From NCBI GenBank assembly GCA_947068385.1, contig CAMTBF010000109.1, positions 1 to 9,500 of the forward strand: 9,500 bases of DNA. Direction: 5' to 3'. The DNA comes from an uncultured Lachnospiraceae bacterium. GTDB taxonomy: Bacteria; Bacillota; Clostridia; Lachnospirales; Lachnospiraceae. Position numbers and translations under genes: made by a program. The notes under the pieces were generated by a model that was given only the letters and a program-made list of their open reading frames with translations, did not search any database and was not told where the DNA came from. Below, one piece after another: positions 1-7,305 of this stretch; position 1 is the stretch's first letter; each line of letters starts with the position of its first letter.

Positions 1-189
1 TGTATGAGCAGGATATGGCGGATCTGATTGCCAGCCCGAATATAGAAGGGTCTTTCCCGATGATGCTGTTGAAGAGGCTGATGCATCTCCTGTCGTTGAC
101 TATCTTCTGATACTCCCAGGCGTACTCTTCATTCAGGAATTTCTCCACATTCGGGCTGGCAATCAGATCCGCCATATCCTGCTCATACA
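1..189. repeat. 41-bp perfect inverted repeat at the window edge (fold-back)
   Basis: Positions 1-41 are the exact reverse complement of 149-189, separated by 107 bp. The outer end of the left arm coincides with the first base of the window, so the repeat may be longer. Both arms lie inside the sensor gene. The right arm encodes a sensible part of the protein (MYEQDMADLIASPN). The left arm, read in the same frame, gives a tail (FGLAIRSAISCSY) that is simply the opposite strand of the right arm. An exact inverted copy of coding sequence ending at a sequence boundary is more typical of an assembly or amplification fold-back than of a biological element. Confidence 0.85.
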
Positions 190-370
190 TGTCCATTTTA
201 TTCTGAATGCTGATTTCACTCTGCTCGAATACCTTTACTGTAATATCGCTGATTTGGTCCTGCATCTGCTGTACCGTCAGCCTCGATATCAACACAAAAC
301 CTATCAGCAATACTACAATAAACGCGCCTATGGTACCGGCATATAAAAATGTCTTGAACCTGATTTTCAT
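1..370 (-). CDS. Membrane-anchored sensor, N-terminal fragment (probable YesM-type histidine kinase)
   Basis: The 5' part of a gene that runs off the left edge; about 123 codons are readable. It starts at the ATG at 368-370 (MKIRFKTF...), 10 bp after the stop of the GH2 gene, so the two are probably co-transcribed. No strong Shine-Dalgarno is visible, only a weak AAGG. Residues about 8-29 form one hydrophobic transmembrane helix after a short basic N-terminus. A polar, helix-rich segment follows (about 33-110, including MDMYEQDMADLIASP), as expected for the start of an extracellular sensing domain. This layout is typical of YesM-like sensor kinases in Firmicutes sugar loci, but no kinase domain is in view, so a membrane-bound AraC-type regulator or a chemoreceptor is also possible. 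Base composition is AT-richer than the GH2 gene. The last 13 or so codons at the window edge lie in an inverted repeat and may be artefactual. Confidence 0.6.
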   Translation of the reverse strand, partial: MKIRFKTFLYAGTIGAFIVVLLIGFVLISRLTVQQMQDQISDITVKVFEQSEISIQNKMDMYEQDMADLIASPNVEKFLNEEYAWEYQKIVNDRRCISLFNSIIGKDPSIFGLAIRSAISCSY

Positions 371-380
371 ACCTATGGCC

Positions 381-3300
381 TTATCTGCGCTCCGGCTTCA
401 AACGTATCCGGAAATCCATCCCTTCCCCGGTAAGCCTGTATTCCGTGCCCAGCTCCGGGCCGCAGCTTCCGGAGCCCATGCCGCTCTGGCGATAGTCCAC
501 GCACAGGACCGTGCAGGGGGATTCCACCAGCTCATGATTGTGGGCCTTCTCCGCCAGCTCCTCCTGGGTGTATACCGAGGCATTGAAGGAGAAGGTCTCC
601 CTCCCGGCTATGGTCAGCGCCGCCTTCCCGCTTTCCAGAACCACATAGTCGCAGTCATAATGGCTGCCGTTCTCCTGGGGGCGGATATAGTCCTCGTGCA
701 TGGCCCTTACATCCGTATCGAACACGCCGTGATAGCCTGCCCATTTCTTGTCGATATAGCTCTCCACCGGGCCTATGCCGCAGTAGGTCACCCGATCCAT
801 GGCCTTAGGCAGGAACAGGCGCAGGCCGAACCTGGGCAAGAAGGGCAGGGTGGGGTTCTTCTCCCCACGGATGGCCGCGTCGATCGTGCCGTCCGGCCAG
901 ATCGTCCAGCATGCCCTGATGTTCAGGATCCTCTGCAGGTGCACGGCAGAGACGGACAGCACGGTCTCTATCTGGGCTTTTTCCTCATCGGCCCTGATGC
1001 AGGTCTCATAGGCTCTGGTGACGGCGCGGTCATACCCGGCCCTTTCCCATTCCTCCCTGATCTGGCGGTCATTGTCCACCGGCGCGCGCCAGATATTGTA
1101 TTCCATGGGGCGTTCCAGCAGAGGCCGGTTCCCATAGACCATCTCCGTGAACAGGCCCGTGTACTTGTCATAGGTATAGCAGAATTCCGCGGCGGAGACC
1201 GTTATGCTGCGGTCATCCTCCCCAATCTCAAACTGCGCCCTGCCATGTCCCGGCGCAAAGATGCCCTCCACCTTCTGATTCGCCCTTGCACAATTATCCA
1301 GAGCCGTCTCCTCAAAGCCCAGCAGAAATCCCGCGGGTAGCAGGTCGCTCTCTGCCCTCCTGTAATAGGAGACCTTGAGGAAGCCCTTCCCCTTCTCAGG
1401 CACCGCAAAGGAGACGGGAACCGCCCTCTCCTCATGGGCCGGAATGTCCAGGAGCGCCGGATCCTCGATGGTTCCGCTCTCCACCGTAATCCCGTCGCAG
1501 GTCACCTCATATCCTATGGTCAGGTAATCCTTCAGATTCATGAAATCCATATAGTTGTGGAGCACCAGCTCCGCCTCCCCGGCGGCCTTGTCCATGCGCA
1601 GGGCCGCCACCCTTGCGGGGCGGTGCACATTCTTGAACTCCATCAGTCCGGTATGGGGCCTGCGGTCCGGATATACCAGCCCGTCCATGCAGAAGTTCCC
1701 GTCATGGGGGAATTCCCCGTGGTCGCCTCCGTAGGCGTACATCCTCTTTCCGGTGGCAGTCCTTCCGATTTCGACGGCATGGTCGCACCACTCCCAGATG
1801 AAGCCTCCGCAGGAGCCCTCATAGCTCTGGATCACCTGGAAATAATCCTCCAGATCCCCGGGGCCGTTCCCCATGGCATGGCAGTACTCGCACATCACAT
1901 AGGGGCGGGAGCCGTCCTTCTCGAAGTACTCGTGGATTTCCGCAAGCCCGGGATACATCCGGCTGTGCAGGTCGATGTTGCTGTAGTCGCAGTCTTCCCG
2001 GGGCGCATGCCTGGCCCCCTCATAATGGGTCAGGCGGGTGGGATCGAACTCCTTCGTCCACTTCAGCGCCGCCTCAAAGGTGCAGCCGTAAGCGCATTCG
2101 TTTCCCATGGACCAGATCACCACGCTGGGCCGGTTCTTGTCCCGCTCCACACAGCGCCTGGTCCTGTCCACGGTGGGTTCGATGAACTCCGGATTGTCCG
2201 CGATCGCGTCTCCCCAGTGCCATTTCCCTTCCTCCCGCTCCTGCCTTGTGGTATAGACCTCTCCTGTCCCATGGCTCTCATTGTCAGCCTCATCGATCAC
2301 ATAGAACCCGAAGCGGTCATAAAGCTGGTACGCCCAGGGTGAATTGGGATAATGGCTGGTGCGGATGGCATTGATATTGTGCTCCTTCATGATCCGGAGG
2401 TCTCTCTTGAGCTGGGCGGGGCTGATGGCAAAGCCGGTCACCGGGTCGCTGTCATGGCGGTTGGTCCCCCGGAACTTCACCCTCGCTCCGTTGATGTACA
2501 GGATGCCATTCTCCACATGGATTTCACGGATGCCCACGCAGTCCGTGATCGCCTCGTCCTCCGTCTCCAGCACCAATGTATACAGATAGGGCTCCTCCGC
2601 GTTCCAGAGCTTCGCTTCCGCTACCTGGAGCACTGCCTTTTCCTCCGACGCCTCCGCCCTGGCCACGAGTTTTCCTTCCCTGTCGAAGAGGCTGGCCTTC
2701 ACGGGCACCGGCCTGTCCAGATACCGGAAGCCGATCTCCACCTCCCCGCCTTTGAGATCCTCCGTGGGCCGCGCCTTCACAAAATAATCGAAGATCCCCT
2801 CCCGGGGCCTCTTCAGGAGATATACGTCCCGGAAGATCCCGCTCATCCTGAATTTATCCTGATCCTCCATATAGCTTCCGTCGCACCATTTCAGCACCAG
2901 GACGCAGAGGGTGTTCTCCCCCTCCCGCAGGCTCTCCGTCACGTCGAATTCGCTGGTGGAATGGGAGACCTGGCTGTAGCCGATGAACGTGCCGTTCACC
3001 CACACATAAAAGCAGGAATCCACCCCTTCAAAATTCAGATGCGCCCTGGGCGCTTTTTCTTCCCTGTGGTATGTAAATGTCCGCACATACTCCCCACAGG
3101 GATTTTCATAGGGCACATACGGGGGATCCATGGGAAAGGGATAGCGGGTATTGACATACTGATGGCGGTCGCAGCCGTAGTTCTGCCATACCCCGGGCAC
3201 CGTCACCCTGTCGAAGCCCCCGGTATCATAGCCCTCCCTGAAAAATTCCTCCTTCGCCTCATGGACGCTGTCGAAATACCGGAACCTCCACTCGCCCGAG

Positions 3301-3440
3301 AGCAGCACGAAGCGGTCCGATTCCTCCCTGCCCTCCACCGGATCCGCCAGCCGTTTCGACGACGGGATGTAGTACGCCCTGTTGGGCATCGTGTTCAGGT
3401 GCAGCACCTTCAGATCCTCGTAATACTTTGGTATGATCAT
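381..3440 (-). CDS. GH2 beta-galactosidase, LacZ-type, cytoplasmic
   Basis: Hydrolyses terminal beta-D-galactosides; 1019 residues, close to E. coli LacZ (1023). Numbering is from the start chosen here. In order: N-terminal jelly roll (about 40-215, with the LacZ-like DGSYMEDQDKFRMSGIFRDVY stretch split as DGSYMEDQD and RMSGIFRDV), immunoglobulin-like domain (about 220-310), TIM barrel (about 315-615), then a second sandwich and a large C-terminal domain (NIWRAPVDND at about 782). Catalytic residues are present: acid/base E448 in MGNEC and nucleophile E518 in CEYCHAMGN. The metal-site E388/H390 (NESHG), NRHD and HYPN motifs are also kept. The position of LacZ W999 appears to be Cys (GSCGP). 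There is no signal peptide. The first in-frame ATG (3482) overlaps the likely -10 box, whereas the ATG at 3440 has AGAGGG five bases upstream; I therefore chose 3440. The substrate beyond beta-galactose cannot be read from sequence. Confidence 0.93.
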   Translation of the reverse strand: MIIPKYYEDLKVLHLNTMPNRAYYIPSSKRLADPVEGREESDRFVLLSGEWRFRYFDSVHEAKEEFFREGYDTGGFDRVTVPGVWQNYGCDRHQYVNTRYPFPMDPPYVPYENPCGEYVRTFTYHREEKAPRAHLNFEGVDSCFYVWVNGTFIGYSQVSHSTSEFDVTESLREGENTLCVLVLKWCDGSYMEDQDKFRMSGIFRDVYLLKRPREGIFDYFVKARPTEDLKGGEVEIGFRYLDRPVPVKASLFDREGKLVARAEASEEKAVLQVAEAKLWNAEEPYLYTLVLETEDEAITDCVGIREIHVENGILYINGARVKFRGTNRHDSDPVTGFAISPAQLKRDLRIMKEHNINAIRTSHYPNSPWAYQLYDRFGFYVIDEADNESHGTGEVYTTRQEREEGKWHWGDAIADNPEFIEPTVDRTRRCVERDKNRPSVVIWSMGNECAYGCTFEAALKWTKEFDPTRLTHYEGARHAPREDCDYSNIDLHSRMYPGLAEIHEYFEKDGSRPYVMCEYCHAMGNGPGDLEDYFQVIQSYEGSCGGFIWEWCDHAVEIGRTATGKRMYAYGGDHGEFPHDGNFCMDGLVYPDRRPHTGLMEFKNVHRPARVAALRMDKAAGEAELVLHNYMDFMNLKDYLTIGYEVTCDGITVESGTIEDPALLDIPAHEERAVPVSFAVPEKGKGFLKVSYYRRAESDLLPAGFLLGFEETALDNCARANQKVEGIFAPGHGRAQFEIGEDDRSITVSAAEFCYTYDKYTGLFTEMVYGNRPLLERPMEYNIWRAPVDNDRQIREEWERAGYDRAVTRAYETCIRADEEKAQIETVLSVSAVHLQRILNIRACWTIWPDGTIDAAIRGEKNPTLPFLPRFGLRLFLPKAMDRVTYCGIGPVESYIDKKWAGYHGVFDTDVRAMHEDYIRPQENGSHYDCDYVVLESGKAALTIAGRETFSFNASVYTQEELAEKAHNHELVESPCTVLCVDYRQSGMGSGSCGPELGTEYRLTGEGMDFRIRLKPERR

Positions 3441-3445
3441 ATTCT

Positions 3446-3451
3446 CCCTCT
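3446..3451 (-). promoter_or_regulatory. Ribosome binding site that sets the GH2 start
   Basis: On the minus strand AGAGGG lies five bases before the ATG at 3440. No comparable site precedes the longer in-frame ATG at 3482. This supports a protein 14 residues shorter than the longest open frame. Confidence 0.75.
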
Positions 3452-3480
3452 TTTCTGTCGGTTCATTTTCAGATGTCACC

Positions 3481-3509
3481 ATTATAAGAAAAAAAGAAGG
3501 CGAATTCCA
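3481..3509 (-). promoter_or_regulatory. Predicted sigma-A promoter of the GH2 gene
   Basis: A consensus -10 box TATAAT (3486 down to 3481) is preceded, after exactly 17 bases, by TGGAAT (3509 down to 3504), a 3-of-6 match to the -35 consensus. The spacer contains seven consecutive T on the minus strand. Transcription would begin near 3474, giving a leader of roughly 34 bases to the ATG at 3440. The -10 box overlaps the upstream ATG at 3482-3480, so that codon could not be in this transcript. Confidence 0.6.
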
Positions 3510-3518
3510 TACCTTCTA

Positions 3519-3548
3519 TTGCGCAAAACATGGACAAAATGATATACT
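3519..3548 (+). promoter_or_regulatory. Predicted promoter of the AraC-family regulator gene
   Basis: TTGCGC (3519-3524) and TATACT (3543-3548) are separated by 18 bases, a reasonable sigma-A pair. A good Shine-Dalgarno, AAAGGAG (about 3563-3569), lies nine bases before the ATG at 3579. Two CAAAA motifs (3524-3528 and 3535-3539) spaced 11 bp sit between the -35 and -10 boxes and could be half-sites for the regulator; that last point is inference. Confidence 0.5.
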
Positions 3549-3578
3549 GGCCATAACGATGCGAAAGGAGCCGTCGCC

Positions 3579-4418
3579 ATGTATGCCAAGACAGGATATG
3601 CCAAAGATATCGACAGCGAAGCCGAAGTATCCGACCAGCCCCTCTCCGTGAGCGGATGCGGCATCTATCGGCTGATCCGCCTGCCGTCCATGGCCACCAT
3701 AAGGCCGGAGGGGCGCAGGGATTACCAGCTCCTCTATGTCTCCTCAGGGAAAGCCCATTTCTACTTCCAGGAGCAGGAGACAGAGGTCGCGGCAGGCTCC
3801 ATGGTCCTCTACCGTCCCGGGGAAAGCCAGCGCTACCACTATTACCTGGAGGAGAATCCGGAGGTCTGCTGGATCCACTTTTCCGGTTACGAGGCCCGGG
3901 GGCTCCTGGATCATATCGGCTTTTCGGACACACATGTGGTGTTCTGCGGAGCCTCCTCCAGCTACATGGAGCTTTTTGGACGCATCATCTCCGAGCTCCA
4001 GCTGAAGCGCCCCTGCTTCGAGGAGCTTCTCTGCGCCCTTTTGCGGGAGCTCTTCTGCCTCATCCACCGCGGCCAGCTGGAATCCTCCGCCGACAGATAC
4101 CGGAACCAGGAGCAGATGGAGGCCTCCGTCCGTTTCTTCAACGAGTCCTTCTCCCGGGATATCCAGATCGGGGAATACGCGAAAAACCAGCATATGAGCG
4201 TATGCTGGTTCATTCGCTGCTTCAAGCGCTATATGGGAATGACCCCCATGCAGTATCTGATCTCCGTCCGCATGGACAGGGCCAAGGAGCTTTTGAAGAA
4301 TACCGGCTACTCCATCCAGGAAATCAGCTCTCTCGTAGGCTACGAAGACCCTCTCTACTTCAGCAGGCTCTTCCAGAAGCAGACAGGCCGCTCCCCTTCC
4401 GCATACCGCAGGGAGTGA
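3579..4418 (+). CDS. AraC/XylS-family transcriptional regulator with cupin-type sensor domain
   Basis: A cytoplasmic DNA-binding regulator of 279 residues, normal for the family. The N-terminal half (about 30-120) resembles the AraC sugar-binding cupin: a YQLLYVSSGKAHF strand, a glycine-turn segment AAGSMVLYRPGESQRYHYY, and WIHFSG. The C-terminal 100 residues hold two helix-turn-helix units. The first is about 195-226 (IGEYAKNQHMSVCWFIRCFK, then GMTPMQYL) and the second about 245-276 (SIQEISSLVGYEDPLYFSRL, then GRSPSAYR); these are the family signature. It is transcribed divergently from the GH2 gene, so it most likely senses a sugar of this pathway and activates that gene, and possibly the GH78 unit. 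The ligand is unknown. The 3' end converges on the GH78 gene with six bases between stops. Confidence 0.93.
   Translation: MYAKTGYAKDIDSEAEVSDQPLSVSGCGIYRLIRLPSMATIRPEGRRDYQLLYVSSGKAHFYFQEQETEVAAGSMVLYRPGESQRYHYYLEENPEVCWIHFSGYEARGLLDHIGFSDTHVVFCGASSSYMELFGRIISELQLKRPCFEELLCALLRELFCLIHRGQLESSADRYRNQEQMEASVRFFNESFSRDIQIGEYAKNQHMSVCWFIRCFKRYMGMTPMQYLISVRMDRAKELLKNTGYSIQEISSLVGYEDPLYFSRLFQKQTGRSPSAYRRE
4185..4210 (+). other. 10-bp perfect inverted repeat with 6-base loop inside the AraC-family gene
   Basis: AACCAGCATA (4185-4194) and its exact complement TATGCTGGTT (4201-4210) flank TGAGCG. The hairpin falls in the codons for the first helix-turn-helix (NQHMSVCWF). It is not followed by a T-run, so it is not an intrinsic terminator. 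It may be a chance result of codon choice, a binding site within the gene, or an mRNA structure. Confidence 0.7.
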
Positions 4419-4424
4419 TCCTCA

Positions 4425-7289
4425 CTATGGCTTCAGGCTATGCCTCCCCGCCGCCAGCCGCTCCCGCCTTCCGTCCGGCAGGATCACATCCGCCTCCGCA
4501 TTGGCGGGAATCTCTATCTCTATGACCGGACGCTCTCCCTCATACCGCCAGCCGCTGACGATCTCCCCCACCGGGGACAGGTAAGATGCCTTTGCGTACC
4601 GTAACGATTCATGGGGCGTTGGCTGTATGACGATCCGCCCCTGCTCCAGCCGGATGCCGCAGACCCCGGAGAAGAGCCAGCCGCAGACGGCCCCATAGGA
4701 ATAATGGTTCAGGGAGGCCTTGCCGTCCCATGTCTCCCAGATGGTGGTGGCCCCTTTCTTCACCGCATAGAGCCAGCTTGGCATGGTGTCCTGGAGCAGC
4801 AGCCTGTACGCCGTCTCTATGTAGCCATACTCCGCCAGCGTTCCGCAGAGGAAGGGCGTGGAGAGGAAACCTGTGTTCAGATGATAACCGTTCTTTGCCA
4901 CCAATTCATTCAAATCAGCCGCTGCCTGCCGTTTTTCCTCTTCCTCCAGCAGGTCAAAGGAAATGGCGCGCACGTATTCCGCCTGCCTGTCAGATTGGAT
5001 CCTGCCCTCCTCCATTGCCAGATGGCGGAATGCGCCTTTGGCTTTTTCGGAAATCTCCCTGTACCTGGACGCATCCTCCTCTTTCCCCAGGATCCCCGCA
5101 ATCTCAGCCAGCATCTGGCCGGATCTGGCGAAGTAGGCCGTGGCCACCTTGCCCTGGGGCCTGCCCATCACCGAAGTGCCCTCCACATCCGGCTCGCACC
5201 ACTCGCCGTAGTCTACGCCTGTCTCGATGGCATATTCGGCGTAGGGGTTCGGGATAGGCGCCTCCTTTGTGGCCCCATTGCTACTGGCTTTTGCGTTCAT
5301 CGGATCCTTGCCGCCTGTCTGCCGGAATTTCTCCACCATCTCCGCCAGCTTCTCCCTGGGCATGCTGGCCACCATGGCACGGTACTCTTCCGGTACCTGG
5401 GTCAAGTCCATGGGCATACCTGCAGCGGCAAGAGACTCTCCTTGCGGCTGTGCCGGGTTCGCAGGCATCCTGACGGCCATAGCCTGGGCCTTTTCCGGTT
5501 TCTGCTCCGGATTCGCGGACATCCTGACGGCCTCGGCTCGATGCTCCTCTGGCATCTGCGGCATTGGCGGCTGGGCCTGAGGGTATTGCACCTCTGTCCC
5601 CTGCTGCCCTCCCTTCCCCGCGCGGCTCTCCAGATAAGCGAACCATCTGCGCATCATGTCATAATTCTCCTCCAGGATCCGCACATCCCCATACCGCCGA
5701 TACAGCGCATAGGGCACAATGATACAGGCATCCCCCCATCCCACGGAGCCCGCCAGCATCCTCGTGAAAAACGACGGATTGTTGTTCCTGGGCGCGATGT
5801 TCGCCATCTTCCCGTCCTCGTACTGGTTCAGCCTGCACTCCCCCAGCCATTTCCGGATCACCGGATAACAGTCCTCCAGATATAGCCCCGCCTCCGCGAA
5901 CACCCCCATATCCCCCGTCCAGGCCGCCCGCTCCCTGGTAGGGCAGTCCGTAGGCACATCGCAGAAATTGGACTTCTGGCTCCAGATGCTGTTCTCCACC
6001 AGCCTGTTCACGGCCTCATTGGAGCACTCAAACCGCCCCAGTCGCTCCATCCGGGAATACACCGCTATGGAAGCAAAGACAGCATCCGTCAGATCCACAT
6101 CCGTCTCCACCTTCGCGTACCGGAATCCCCAAATCGTAAATTTCGACTTATAATGGTTCTCCCCCTCCTTACAGATATACACCACCTGCTGCCTGATGCC
6201 GCCCTCCTTGTGGCGCTTCCTGTCCTGGAAATTCTCCGTGGTGAAATTCCCGTCCTCGTCCAGGGTTTCCCCATGGGTCAGCACGATACGGTCCCCCGCA
6301 TGTGCATTGACGGTAAACTCCACATACCCCGCCAGGTTCTGCCCATAGTCGATGACCCTCTCCCCATTCGGCGTCTCCAGAATCCTTCCTGCGAACCGCT
6401 CCCCCTCCACGACAGGCACACAATTGGAACAGACCAGATTCTCCACCCCGAATTCCGCTGTCCTGACCCCATGATACGCCCCGATCTCCTCCAGCCTGGC
6501 ATCCACCACCTCGCCCTGCTGCATATCGTCCTGGCGGATCGGCCCGTTTTGGGAAGCCTCCCAGCTCTCATCGGAGACGCACACCGCCCTGCCCTCCACC
6601 TCCAACTGGAAGTACAGCGCCACATCCTCCCCATACAGGTTCCTGTCCCCGTCCACGCCGGAACAGCTTCGGTACCATCCGTCCCCCAGGATCACCTGCA
6701 CCTGGTTCTCGCCCTCCGCCAACAGCTCCGTCACATCATAAGTCTGATAGAACAGCCGCCTGTCATAAGTGGAAGTCCCCGGCGCCAGCACAAACTCCCC
6801 CACCCGCTTCCCGTTCAGAAACGCTTCATACAGCCCATGACAGGTGATGTATAGCCTGGCTTCCCCCTTTTTCTCCAATACGAAGGATGTCCTCAGATAG
6901 CTTGCAGGCTTATGGGGATGAGGGCCGTCTCCCGAAGCATCCTCGTCCGGCTCCGGATCGATCCATCTCGCCACGAAGTCCTCCCGCTCCAAAAGCCCCA
7001 TCTCAAAAAAGGCCTCCTCGCTCCAGTCCCCGGCCCTGTCCTCCTCGTCCCACAGCCGCACCCGCCAGAAAACCCTCTGCCTGCTGCCCACTCCCCCACC
7101 AAACAAAGCGTTCATCCTATCACTGCTTACCTTGCCGCTGTCCCAGATGACCTGATTCCCGCAGACCGCCTCAACCTCATAGGCAGTCTGCTTTTTTCCA
7201 TTCCTACAGTTCCAGGATAAATAGGGCTCCCTGACATCAATCCCAACAGGATTCTCCATATGTTCTGTCCTTAGACGGATTGCATTCAT
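4425..7289 (-). CDS. GH78 alpha-L-rhamnosidase with long low-complexity insertion
   Basis: Releases terminal alpha-L-rhamnose by an inverting mechanism; 954 residues, no signal peptide, so cytoplasmic. Domains in order: N-terminal beta sandwich (about 1-100), carbohydrate-binding-like jelly roll (about 130-290; FLNGKRVGEFVLAPG, LFYQTYDVTELL), a further sandwich (about 300-400), the (alpha/alpha)6 catalytic barrel (about 405-875) and a C-terminal sandwich. The motif DCPTRERAAWTGD at 448-460 keeps D448, E453 and D460, spaced as D567, E572 and D579 of Bacillus RhaB. E852 in TTIWETWDG fits the general base. A Pro/Ala/Met/Gln-rich insertion of roughly 115 residues (about 558-672) interrupts the barrel. 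The Shine-Dalgarno AAGGAGG overlaps the stop codon of the upstream gene, 15 bp separating the two frames, so translation is probably coupled. The natural substrate is not determined by sequence. Confidence 0.92.
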   Translation of the reverse strand: MNAIRLRTEHMENPVGIDVREPYLSWNCRNGKKQTAYEVEAVCGNQVIWDSGKVSSDRMNALFGGGVGSRQRVFWRVRLWDEEDRAGDWSEEAFFEMGLLEREDFVARWIDPEPDEDASGDGPHPHKPASYLRTSFVLEKKGEARLYITCHGLYEAFLNGKRVGEFVLAPGTSTYDRRLFYQTYDVTELLAEGENQVQVILGDGWYRSCSGVDGDRNLYGEDVALYFQLEVEGRAVCVSDESWEASQNGPIRQDDMQQGEVVDARLEEIGAYHGVRTAEFGVENLVCSNCVPVVEGERFAGRILETPNGERVIDYGQNLAGYVEFTVNAHAGDRIVLTHGETLDEDGNFTTENFQDRKRHKEGGIRQQVVYICKEGENHYKSKFTIWGFRYAKVETDVDLTDAVFASIAVYSRMERLGRFECSNEAVNRLVENSIWSQKSNFCDVPTDCPTRERAAWTGDMGVFAEAGLYLEDCYPVIRKWLGECRLNQYEDGKMANIAPRNNNPSFFTRMLAGSVGWGDACIIVPYALYRRYGDVRILEENYDMMRRWFAYLESRAGKGGQQGTEVQYPQAQPPMPQMPEEHRAEAVRMSANPEQKPEKAQAMAVRMPANPAQPQGESLAAAGMPMDLTQVPEEYRAMVASMPREKLAEMVEKFRQTGGKDPMNAKASSNGATKEAPIPNPYAEYAIETGVDYGEWCEPDVEGTSVMGRPQGKVATAYFARSGQMLAEIAGILGKEEDASRYREISEKAKGAFRHLAMEEGRIQSDRQAEYVRAISFDLLEEEEKRQAAADLNELVAKNGYHLNTGFLSTPFLCGTLAEYGYIETAYRLLLQDTMPSWLYAVKKGATTIWETWDGKASLNHYSYGAVCGWLFSGVCGIRLEQGRIVIQPTPHESLRYAKASYLSPVGEIVSGWRYEGERPVIEIEIPANAEADVILPDGRRERLAAGRHSLKP
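5274..5618 (-). repeat. Low-complexity insertion with degenerate internal repeats in GH78
   Basis: This DNA encodes GH78 residues about 558-672, rich in Pro, Ala, Met, Gln and Glu. It contains a 21-base direct repeat matching at 19 positions (5458-5478 and 5512-5532), offset by exactly 54 bases or 18 codons. These copies encode AVRMPANP and AVRMSANP. A weaker protein-level repeat pairs MPEEHRAEAVRM (580-591) with VPEEYRAMVASM (633-644). In-frame repetition points to growth by short tandem duplication. The segment lies between a barrel helix (MMRRWFAYLESR) and the VDYGEWCEPD motif, so it is probably an exposed loop. Confidence 0.75.
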
Positions 7290-7298
7290 GATTTTATG

Positions 7299-7305
7299 TC
7301 CTCCT
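7299..7305 (-). promoter_or_regulatory. Strong ribosome binding site of GH78 overlapping the upstream stop codon
   Basis: AAGGAGG on the minus strand begins inside the TAA stop of the propeller gene (7305-7307) and lies about ten bases before the GH78 ATG at 7289. The arrangement suits translational coupling and supports both the operon and the chosen GH78 start. Confidence 0.8.

Noticed and set aside
207..3542. Several plus-strand open frames (207-1340, 1434-2342, 2352-3542) opposite the GH2 gene
   Set aside because: All lie antisense to conserved GH2 sequence, lack ribosome binding sites and resemble no protein family.
3656..4525. Alternate-frame plus-strand open frame overlapping the AraC-family gene
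   Set aside because: It is Pro/Leu/Arg-rich and overlaps the regulator, whose frame carries the real helix-turn-helix motifs.
5458..5532. CRISPR-like or mobile-element origin for the 21-base direct repeats in GH78
   Set aside because: There are only two good copies, they are imperfect, in frame and coding, with no spacers, terminal inverted repeats or target duplication.
4611..5885. Long plus-strand open frame opposite the GH78 gene
   Set aside because: It overlaps clear GH78 catalytic motifs in the opposite strand. Its composition is a shadow of biased codon use.
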